Origin: Terebella lapidaria
Lineage: Eukaryota; Annelida; Polychaeta; Terebellida; Terebellidae
Reading direction: 5' to 3'
NCBI GenBank assembly: GCA_949152475.1
Contig: OX424555.1
Span: forward strand, 13,162,868-13,226,867
DNA length: 64,000 nt
This document shows positions 23,601-32,200 of this stretch, in pieces (within the stretch, counting starts at the first letter, position 1; each line of letters begins with the position of its first letter). Under the pieces are notes generated by a model. The model saw only the letters and a list, made by a program, of their open reading frames with translations. It did no database searches and was not told the DNA's origin. Both the position numbers and the translations under genes were made by a program.

Positions 23601-23780
23601 TCATGTGCAAGTTGCATAGTTGTAGCCCTAGAGTAGTGGCCGCAAAATTACCTAACATAAGTTGCCAATTTATAGGAAATATGAAATGTTTTATGCAGAT
23701 TTGAATACACAAATATGAAATGTGGACTTTTCTTGCTCTAATTCTCCAATTGAGTTGACTGTGAAAGTTGGTTATCAATA
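23601..23780. other. AT-rich non-coding DNA left of element B
   Basis: Nothing recognised. Confidence 0.45.
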
Positions 23781-23784
23781 TTAG
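23781..23784. other. Target-site duplication of element B, left copy (TTAG)
   Basis: TTAG precedes the left LTR here and follows the right LTR at 37174-37177, a 4-bp duplication within the range for Ty3/gypsy integrases. Confidence 0.8.
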
Positions 23785-24517
23785 TGTGAGGAATATCGTT
23801 CACGGCCGATATCAAGCCGGTTTAACTGGGTCGTCGTGTGATACAATAAGCCGGCAGTTTCAATTTAACTGTTTATTGTGGTGATAAAGACTGATGATCA
23901 ATCACGCACAATCAGGGTCGCACTCTCACCTACGTCGGGTGATATCCCAGTCTATATTTCTATATTCCTAGTATAGTCCTTTATACAACTTGCACATATA
24001 TCCGATAGATTATATATATTAATATCGACAGTCTCACAGGAACTTTTGCATATACGTCCTGCCACTGGGATTTACACTACACTTCTGCGCAGTAGACTGG
24101 GGCCGAGGGACCATGTGGCTGTGTAATTTCCCGCCAAGTGTAAGCGGTGTTGTGATAGGTTGAATGTGTGGTGCAATGCGCTGATGTCACCGGGAAAGTG
24201 GGTTTCCCCGGCTCGTGTCAATACTTGGAATGCCTGTATGTGTGCACGTGATGTATGGAGTATGTGTGTCAAGTTCTATGTTTAGAAGTCAGTGCATGTG
24301 AAGGTCAAGGTCGAGTAAACGGGGCCGAGTGTACTGAGCTAGCGGGGCCGCAGGTGCGTGGTTTGACCTGTGTATGTAACCATGACTACATGGAGTTTAT
24401 GCTTGTGATCGTATAGTGTGTACTTGTCCTGTATGTAAGTCATGCAGAATGAATGTTTGTTGTGGAAATGTGTAGTGCGCGGGAGGGACGGGAGTAACAG
24501 TCGCTAAAATTACTACA
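23785..24517 (-). mobile_element. 3' LTR of element B
   Basis: 733 bp. On the - strand it begins TGTAGTAATTTTAGCG and ends ATTCCTCACA (TG...CA). It matches 36441-37173 at a constant offset of 12656 with no mismatch seen. The AATAAA signal and the TATA-like box that define U3, R and U5 are listed separately. Confidence 0.96.
23872..23877 (-). terminator. Polyadenylation signal AATAAA in 3' LTR of element B
   Basis: AATAAA on the - strand about 100 nt downstream of the TATA box, the expected place for processing of the genomic transcript in the R region. An identical copy lies in the 5' LTR at 36528-36533. Confidence 0.6.
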
Positions 24518-24519
24518 TA

Positions 24520-24531
24520 ACACCCCTTCAT
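24520..24531 (-). other. Polypurine tract of element B
   Basis: On the - strand TGAAGGGGTGT lies two bases upstream of the 3' LTR. The same 11-mer occurs three more times near the gag-pol junction (33542-33660). Confidence 0.8.
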
Positions 24532-25020
24532 TAATCCTACGCCCTCGGGATTACCCTCCCCGGACCCTACCGTCGCCAAAAACTAAACAATAAAAAGCTA
24601 AAAAGTCCTAAAGGTCAAACCCAAAAACACTCACACACACACGCCGCGCGAAATGAGAAAACACTTCATACAATAAAAATTCCTAACCGTCAAAATAAAC
24701 GTCAGCAGTCAGTCTGTCAGCAGTCTCTACGATGATACATATACAAATACATGCACAACAATGAATGGAATGTATGATATGGAATGATAAACAAAACTCC
24801 TCGACGTTTCAAAGCGAAACGGAACTATAACTTTAAGAGTCTAATGAACTGAAATAAAATGTAGATTAAATTTAACTAAATTACATGTATAAAAACAAAA
24901 AGCCATGACTAGGATATTAAATGTATATGTACAACTATTTACAATATATTTGTGCCGTGACCAGAATTGTTTGGTCACTCGGGGCCGCATCAAAGGGGCC
25001 GAACAGTTCAGGGACGAGTT
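24532..25020 (-). other. Non-coding tail of element B between third ORF and PPT
   Basis: About 490 bp, less GC-rich than the ORFs, without a reading frame of interest. A few GGGYCG-type hexamers (+ strand) continue at its right end. Confidence 0.6.
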
Positions 25021-27819
25021 TCACTTGTCCTCCCGTTCACGCCTGCTGGCGGGAGGAGGCGGGGCCGCTGGCGATGCCTGCCGCATCAGCTGTAGCTGTT
25101 CATCCGGGGGTAACCTTGGCAGAATGGACACAATTGTGGCCAAAAGCTCCCCCGGAATGGTCGGTGTGGACGGGGTCGTCGGGGCTGTTGCCTCCGGAGT
25201 AGTTGGGGTCGACGCTGCTTGGAGCCGAGCGTTTTCCTGTTGGAGGTTATCAACTCGATCCTCCAACTGAGTCACGCGAACTCGGAGCCGAAGATTTTCC
25301 TCGGACAGGGCGTCCGGGAACGTGGGCTGGTGGCGCTCATGTAGGGCGCCCATCCCAAAGCCGACAGACAGGCCGTTGTACTCTGCCTGTCTGATGTGAT
25401 GATCCAGGGCCGACAGATACTCCCGACGAATTAGTCGCAAGTACTGGTGCGCTAAATCGTCAGCGCGGGCGAGTGACAGGGTCGGAAGGTGCTCCTCCGG
25501 TTCTGACGGCAGGAGCAAGGGGTCGGCGTTGTGGGCGGCCTGTTCGAGACGAGCCGTCCAGAAGTCCTCGTGGAATCCGAGGTAGTTCGGGAGCCGCTGG
25601 GCGTCCTCATCCCGTAGAAAATCTGTGAGGTCGGGATTCTGGCCGGGTAGTGCCTGCAGGCCGGGAAGCGAGCGGGTCGCCAAACGTCCGCCGTGTTGCC
25701 GCAGGAACTGGAAATCAGCCGCGAACTCGCCGGATCCATGAAGCGGCAGACGCTCGTCGAGGTCTCTGTGGAGTGACTCGAGCTGCTCTGGGTCGTCCAC
25801 TTGGAGTCGGGGCCGGTCTCTATCGGTGCCGCGTGTCGGAACGGAGCGCAGAGGCTCCACTTCCTCCGTGAGGTACGGTGGGAGCGGGACGGGTTCCACC
25901 ATCCGTCGTGAAGGCTCCGGTGAAGAGTCCGGGGTCGAAAACGGTGTCGGGGTCGCACGTACAGGAGATCCGGGTGCAATCTCCCTGAGTGGAGGTGGCC
26001 GATCCTCAACTGGGCTCTTCGGCTCGGGAGTCTCCTTGCCGGTTGATGACGATACCGGTGTGGTATTCAGGGGTCGACTTGGGAGTGGCGGATACTCCTC
26101 AGGTGGAGGGACCAATCCCTCACGGACTCGGTAGTCCGTGACGTTAGAGGCCGTGGGTCGTTCCACAACCATCCGCCGGGGTATGATATCCGACGGCCGA
26201 GCTCTAGACGGGGTCGAGGATGTCACTGTGGTGACCGGTCGAGTTGTCGCTGGCGACACCACTGTCGCGAATGAAGCCGTCGTGACGACTGCCGAGGCCG
26301 AAACACCGGTGGTCGTTGTCGGGACCTCCTCCGCCGTGCTCACCGATGTTGTCTGATAGTTTATGGGCCGAACGAAGAAGATCGTACTGGGTCGTCGAAT
26401 TCGAACCCGCGTGTTCATGGTCTCGATGTCACTGACCATGCGGGTAAGCCGAATCTCGTCTGCCGGGGTCGAAGCACGATTGTACTCCAGTCGACGGAGT
26501 ACCTGTTGCACTTCCGGGGCCGAGTTGGGCGGATACTGCTCAAAGAGCTCTGGCGCCATGTGCCAGATGCCGAACGTCAGGACGGTGTTGACATCCCTCC
26601 TGAAGATCGGGATGTTGGCCGGAACTCTTGGGGGTCGATAATTCGGGTTCGGCTGCATGTCGACTCTGCAGCGTAGCGCGAACCTGACGAGCATGGGGCC
26701 GGATGCCGATAGTCGTCCTTCCTGGTAGAAGGGAAACGACGTCACGTGTTGCGGGGTCGCTTGAGACAGATGCCGGAACATCTCCTCCTGGGCCAATGTC
26801 CGGAAGCCGTCGCGGGCCGGACACACGAAGTAGCGCAGGAACGGAAAATGATACGCTAGCACGTGCGCATCAAGACTCTGGGCCGTCCGAAAAGGTCCGC
26901 GTCGTGGCACGGAGGACCACTGTCGTTCTCCTGCTCCCTCCTCTTCGCCGATGCAGAAGGGGCACTCGAACCGACCGTCTCCACGCTGTAGCGGGGCCAA
27001 TGTGAGGAGGTTTCCCTCCGACAGGGTCGACTGCTCATCGAAGTTATGGATGTGGCCGTATCCAGCGCTCCGATTTCGCTTACTGAGTGGAACCTTGTTC
27101 CAGTCTATGGGCCGAGTTCCGTAGGGTGTCACGGGAGGTGGCACCAATTCCATTAATTCCGCCACTTGCCGACGGAAAGTCGAGGTCGGGGCCGTAATAG
27201 CAGATCCGCCGCTGGAGCGTGACGAACTGCTGGAGGTCGATCGGGCTCCCGCTCCATGCTTCTTCTTGAAAGAAGTATAAGTTCTCTTGTTTGGAGAACG
27301 GGAGGCCGCAGGTCGTGCTACCGCTGAACCGGAAGCGGGTGAAGTCGGGGCCGGAGCGATCGGGGCGATCACCTGATTTGCTGGGTCGGGTTGGCGGCTC
27401 GCGGTGGCGACTCGTTGAGCTTCTTGGGCCGCTTGTCGTGCCTCAATCGCACGCTGGACGATACTTCCGCCCTCCTCGAGTCGGCGGAAGCGTTCGGGGT
27501 CGATATTGAAGATATCATCCGGAGTCGGGCTCGGTGTATGGCGCTCTCCTCGTTGCGCCAGCTTGCTCCGGGCCGTTTTGGGTCGCGCTCCCTTTTCTGA
27601 TCCGCTTGCCGTGTCACTGAGCGTGACTGGATCGCGCTGTTCAGGCTGCGAGTCGGGGCCGGACGAAACTTCGTTGTCGGGGACGATTATGGGATGATCT
27701 GATTCATCCCCGGTGTCGATTACCTGGACGGTGATGTTATCGCCGTCCAACTTAACTGTGCGGGGCCGATTGTCACCTGGGTCGCCATTTTCCCGGTCGT
27801 CTCCGGGTTTGTCAGCCAT
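25021..27819 (-). CDS. Third ORF of element B (932 codons), unknown function
   Basis: An unbroken frame in the same sense as gag-pol, ATG at 27819-27817, in the position of env. I do not recognise the family. Visible features: an acidic N-terminus (1-75); a basic Ser-rich stretch (about 175-205); a Cys/His cluster with C286-x2-C289, H319-x4-H324, then C333, H350 and H358, reminiscent of C2H2 fingers but with an unusually long 29-residue gap; a roughly 70-residue block with conserved-looking aromatic and charged residues (to about 430); a long Pro/Ser/Thr-rich region (about 480-660); a folded-looking, Leu-rich segment (about 690-830); and a heptad-like coiled coil (about 838-870). No signal peptide, transmembrane segment or envelope motif is seen, so an env identity is unlikely. 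A nucleic-acid-binding or particle/regulatory accessory protein is a guess. It would need a spliced or internally initiated mRNA. Confidence 0.8.
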   Translation of the reverse strand: MADKPGDDRENGDPGDNRPRTVKLDGDNITVQVIDTGDESDHPIIVPDNEVSSGPDSQPEQRDPVTLSDTASGSEKGARPKTARSKLAQRGERHTPSPTPDDIFNIDPERFRRLEEGGSIVQRAIEARQAAQEAQRVATASRQPDPANQVIAPIAPAPTSPASGSAVARPAASRSPNKRTYTSFKKKHGAGARSTSSSSSRSSGGSAITAPTSTFRRQVAELMELVPPPVTPYGTRPIDWNKVPLSKRNRSAGYGHIHNFDEQSTLSEGNLLTLAPLQRGDGRFECPFCIGEEEGAGERQWSSVPRRGPFRTAQSLDAHVLAYHFPFLRYFVCPARDGFRTLAQEEMFRHLSQATPQHVTSFPFYQEGRLSASGPMLVRFALRCRVDMQPNPNYRPPRVPANIPIFRRDVNTVLTFGIWHMAPELFEQYPPNSAPEVQQVLRRLEYNRASTPADEIRLTRMVSDIETMNTRVRIRRPSTIFFVRPINYQTTSVSTAEEVPTTTTGVSASAVVTTASFATVVSPATTRPVTTVTSSTPSRARPSDIIPRRMVVERPTASNVTDYRVREGLVPPPEEYPPLPSRPLNTTPVSSSTGKETPEPKSPVEDRPPPLREIAPGSPVRATPTPFSTPDSSPEPSRRMVEPVPLPPYLTEEVEPLRSVPTRGTDRDRPRLQVDDPEQLESLHRDLDERLPLHGSGEFAADFQFLRQHGGRLATRSLPGLQALPGQNPDLTDFLRDEDAQRLPNYLGFHEDFWTARLEQAAHNADPLLLPSEPEEHLPTLSLARADDLAHQYLRLIRREYLSALDHHIRQAEYNGLSVGFGMGALHERHQPTFPDALSEENLRLRVRVTQLEDRVDNLQQENARLQAASTPTTPEATAPTTPSTPTIPGELLATIVSILPRLPPDEQLQLMRQASPAAPPPPASRREREDK

Positions 27820-29267
27820 GCTGACGGGCCGAACTCAAGCCGAAGTACTCCCCAAGTACTGACTAGGCTGGCTGTAACAAAGTCTGGATTTCTTCAAAAC
27901 CAGCCTAGTTCAAATGCCGATAATCCAAGCCGAATTAACTCCAAAGTCTTGTGACCAGGATTTCAATGATATCACAGTCTATAGGCCGATAAGTATTGTT
28001 CGATTAGCACAGTTTCTATAACAATAGTCTGTATCTCAATAGCCGAAACTTCTGACAATAGTCCTTCTCCTCCAAAGTCTCAGGCACAAGTGACCTGATT
28101 GCCGCTAATCTTCAATGCCGTACACAAAGATGCTGACAGCATCTCGATTCTTAGAACTGGGCCGGGGGGCGCTCTCTATATATATAGAAAACGTCTTTAC
28201 GCTATGTATCATTGTTCCAAGCGTACACACAGCAAGGCGGGGCCGTCGTCAAGGAAACGCGGAGCGATCCTTCTCTGACCTCTTGGGTCAGTCCATTACG
28301 ACAGTAGGGGTGTCCTCACACTGTCCAGATTTCCGTATGTCCATCTGCCGTCCCCTGGATAACTCGTGCCGAATCATTGTCTATTTATACTAGTCGACTG
28401 TTCAGATTACTGGGCTCTTTTTGCCCGACGACTCACTATTGTAATTATTAGGGGCGACTTCATGTAGGTGCTTTAAACAGCTAAAATGTTTATTAGCGCT
28501 CGTGCGTGCCTTGTGAACTCATCAGTCCATCATTCCTTCTCCCACAAGTTAGCGCACAATAAACTACGGGGTCGAGTTGCTGTTTCACAGACGACACACA
28601 GTTATTAAAGGCTGAGATATGAATATCAATCACTCACAGGGGCGGACATCGTTCCATTCATTTTCAGCCAGTTCACAGGACGACGGGGCCGCAAATATTG
28701 TAGGGGTCGAAATTGCAATGATCTGGGTCGGTCACACCGCGGCGCTTTGAATATTTTGGGTGATGAATTTGATGACAGGCCGCATCTTGGCATGATAGCT
28801 ATGTAGTGACTGGTTCACGTACCACTGGGCCGTTCCTCCGAATATTACATGGAGTGAGTAGAGGCTCTGTCGACGCATACTCCAGAACGAATCACACTAT
28901 CACCTCTTCGACAACTAAGTGGCCTTACTCACGGTGTGACTGGTTATTATCCTCTTCGGCTGGCACATGGATTGAAGCTTTACATGATAATTTTAGTCAT
29001 TGCGTAACATACGCCTTGATCAATGGTACATGTTATACGGGGTCGAAACACATATCATAATGCAACCAATTTTTCACCAGCATCATAATTATAATATCAT
29101 ATCTAGTGTGTATATATCGAATTTGCCTCACTGACATCTTGTACATGTTAAATGCATATATTGTTATTGTAATATAATATATTATTATTGGGAAAGACAT
29201 GATATCATAGTCCATTAGACATGCATATTTCATCATCAATGACATCAATCAGATAACAGGGCCGGGG
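27820..29267 (-). other. Spacer between pol and third ORF of element B
   Basis: 1448 bp with no convincing frame, still dotted with GGGYCG hexamers on the + strand. Just upstream of the third ORF are two inverted repeats: AGTACT-5 nt-AGTACT at 27844-27860 and CTAGGCTGG/CCAGCCTAG at 27863-27871 and 27900-27908. Between the arms of the second, on the - strand, is TTTGTTACAG, which resembles a 3' splice site and could serve a spliced mRNA for the third ORF. Confidence 0.6.
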
Positions 29268-32200
29268 TTATCTGTAGCGGGCCGGTCTGCGTGCGTGGCG
29301 TCTGGGTCGACTTGGTCGTGCAGGCGGGGGCGTAGCCTCGCTTGTCTCGGGGTCGGAAGATACCACAGGCTTTTGCCTGCGTGTCTTGCGTGCCGGTTTT
29401 GGATTGTCGGAACTTGATCTGTGTGATCTTTTCCGTTGCCGATGTCGACTTGAGCCGGATGAAGTCGGAGATCGCGATTGACGATCCTGGGTCGTTTGCG
29501 AATCAGACTCTGCTGTTTGGTCTGAATCGGTATGTCGATCTTGGACTGTTACCTCCCAAGGGTAATAGAACTCCTTGAGAAGTCCCATGGGGTCGGGTGA
29601 CTGTTCTGGGTCGGACTTGCTTGACGACGACGTGGGTCGTACAGGGTCGGAGTAGATGTGGGCCGCTTGGTTGTCACCTTCGTATGGCTTGAGCACATCC
29701 AGATGAACAACACGAGTGTTCCGAGGGTTGGAAACCAGGGCGATTCGGTAATCCACCTCGGTTACACGGTCGATGATCCTCCAGGGACCAGTCCAGGGCC
29801 GAGCGAACTTATTATTCTGCGTGAGTGGCAGATAATAATACCGGACCAGTTCGCCTGGTTGAAACTGGGGTCGTGGTTTCGCGTGGGCGTCATAACCCAT
29901 CTTTTGCCGAATTGCCGCTTTCTCGAGATGGTCTTGGGCGAAACCGTGGGCCGTTCTGATGGCTTGCCGCAAATACTCCACATACTCCGGACCACACGGA
30001 GGTAGAGGCTCAGGGTCGTAAGTCGGAAACATGAGGTCGACTGGCAAGTTACACTCATGTCCATACACCATCAGATGCGGGGTGCATCCCGTGGACGAGT
30101 GTACTGAGGTTCGATAGGCCATTAACACATATGGCAAGTGCAAGTCCCAATCGTTTGCACGATCGCTGACGAACGCACTCAGCATGTTGAGCAATGTCCT
30201 GTTGAATCGCTCAACCTGGCCGTCGCTCTGGGGTCGGTATGGGGTCGTACGAATCTTCTTAGCGCCCAGTAGACGCACAACATGCCGGAACAGGGACGAC
30301 TCAAACTCAGTACCTTGATCGCTATGGACCGCTTTGGGGACACCGTGGTAGACTATCCACCGATTCACCAGGGTGTCGGCAACATTCTTGGCCGTATGTC
30401 GCCGTAGCGGAAAAGCGTCAGTGTACTTCGTAAAGTAGTCCGACACGACTAGTACATACCGATAGCCTCTTCCCGTGACCTTGTGGGTGTCGAGGATGTC
30501 CATCGCTATTCTGTCGAACGGCGCTCCTGTCGGTAGCTGTGTCAGGGGCGATCTTTTTGGGGCCGGTTTACCCTTGCGGGTCACACATTGCGGGCAGCGG
30601 GCACACCAGCGGGCGACGTCCAGCGCCAAGCCGGGCCAGTAGAATCGGCGCCTGACTCTCTCGATGGTACGCTGTATGCCGAGATGTCCGACAATCTTGA
30701 GGTCGTGTAGTTGGTGCAGAACTTGTGTCCTGAGTGCTACGGGGAGCACGGTTTGCACCACGGGCCGTCCAGCAGGGTCGGGTTTTATATGTCGAACTAG
30801 CACACCGTCTTGTAGCGCCAGGAGGTTCCAGCGAGAAACAAGTGTCTTTACCTCCTCTCCTTGGCGGGCGACTTCTCGTGAGTCGGGCTTGGTGCCGGCT
30901 AGTATCCATTGCCGCACTTTTCCGACGCTGGGGTCGGCTTGCTGTGCCGCGACAATGTCCTGGGTCGAATAGTCCGAGAGCCACTTTTGTCCATCAAGTG
31001 TGGCGTCCAAAGCACGGACTCGAACAACTTGGCGTGCCGAAACTAGCTGGGGCAAGACCGGTGATGTTATCGAATCACTGTCCAGGAGGTCTGCCCTTGT
31101 CTGGGTCGGAACAACAGTTATCCGACGAACTGGAAGTTCTCCGGAACTTGTTTCTGGGTCGGTCGGAGGTGTGACGAGTCGTCCGGGACAGTCTTGGTGT
31201 TTGCAACTGTGGCACCGTGACAAGCCGTCGGCGTTACCGTGTAATTTTCCGGGTCGATGCTCTATCCGAAAGTCATACTGCTGTAGCTTGGCGAGCCACC
31301 TAGCGAGCATGCCGTCGGCGTCGCTGTAGTTTTTCAGCCACCTTAGCGAGCTATGGTCGGTTCGGAGGAGGAATTTCCTACCCCAGAGGTAGTGCCGATA
31401 GTGTTGCACCATCTCAACTACTGCCAGTAGTTCCCGATAGGTGGTGCAATAGTTCCGCTGGGTCCGGGACAGGGTCTTGCTGGCGAACCCGATGGGGATC
31501 TCCTTCCCGTTAACCCTTTGTGAGAGGGCTCCTCCCACAGCAAAGCCGCTTGCATCCGTATCGAGGATGAAGTAGTCCTCCGGATTCTGGGTCGGATGAG
31601 CGAGCTTGGGCGCCTTGATGAGGGCGTCGCGGAGTCGCTGGAAAGCTCGTCGCTGGGCCGGTCCCCAAGTGAAGTGGCATTCACCTCGGGTAAGCGCTAC
31701 GAGAGGTTCAGCGATCTCAGCGTAGTCCTTGATGAATCGCCTGTGGTAGTTGGCGAAACCAAGGAAAGCCCTGACGTCGGTGATCTCGCACGGGGTCGGC
31801 CATTCTCTGATGGCTTTGACTTTGTTGGGGTCGACTCGGATTCCTTGGCCGCTCACTATGAACCCCAAGTACAAGATTTCCCGTTGGAACAACTCACACT
31901 TCTTGGGCTGAAGTTTCAGGCCTGCCGATCTGATTCGATCCAGGACCGCTTCCAGGTTTGCGAGTGCCTGATCGAATGTTCTGCCGTAAGCTATCACATC
32001 GTCGAGATAGCACATACACCGGGTCCACAAGTAACCACGGAGTATGGTCTCCATAAGCCGTTCGAAGGTTGCCGGGGCGTTGCTAAGGCCGAATGGCATG
32101 ACCTTAAACTGATAGAGTCCCTTCCTTGTGGCGAAGGCAGTCTTCGGTCTGTCGCTGGGGTCGACTTCAACCTGCCAGTAGCCAGAGGCCAGGTCTAGGG

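Noticed and set aside
25021-27819. Third ORF as a retroviral-type envelope gene
   Set aside because: No signal peptide, no transmembrane segment, no cleavage motif; the coiled coil is C-terminal with a charged tail.
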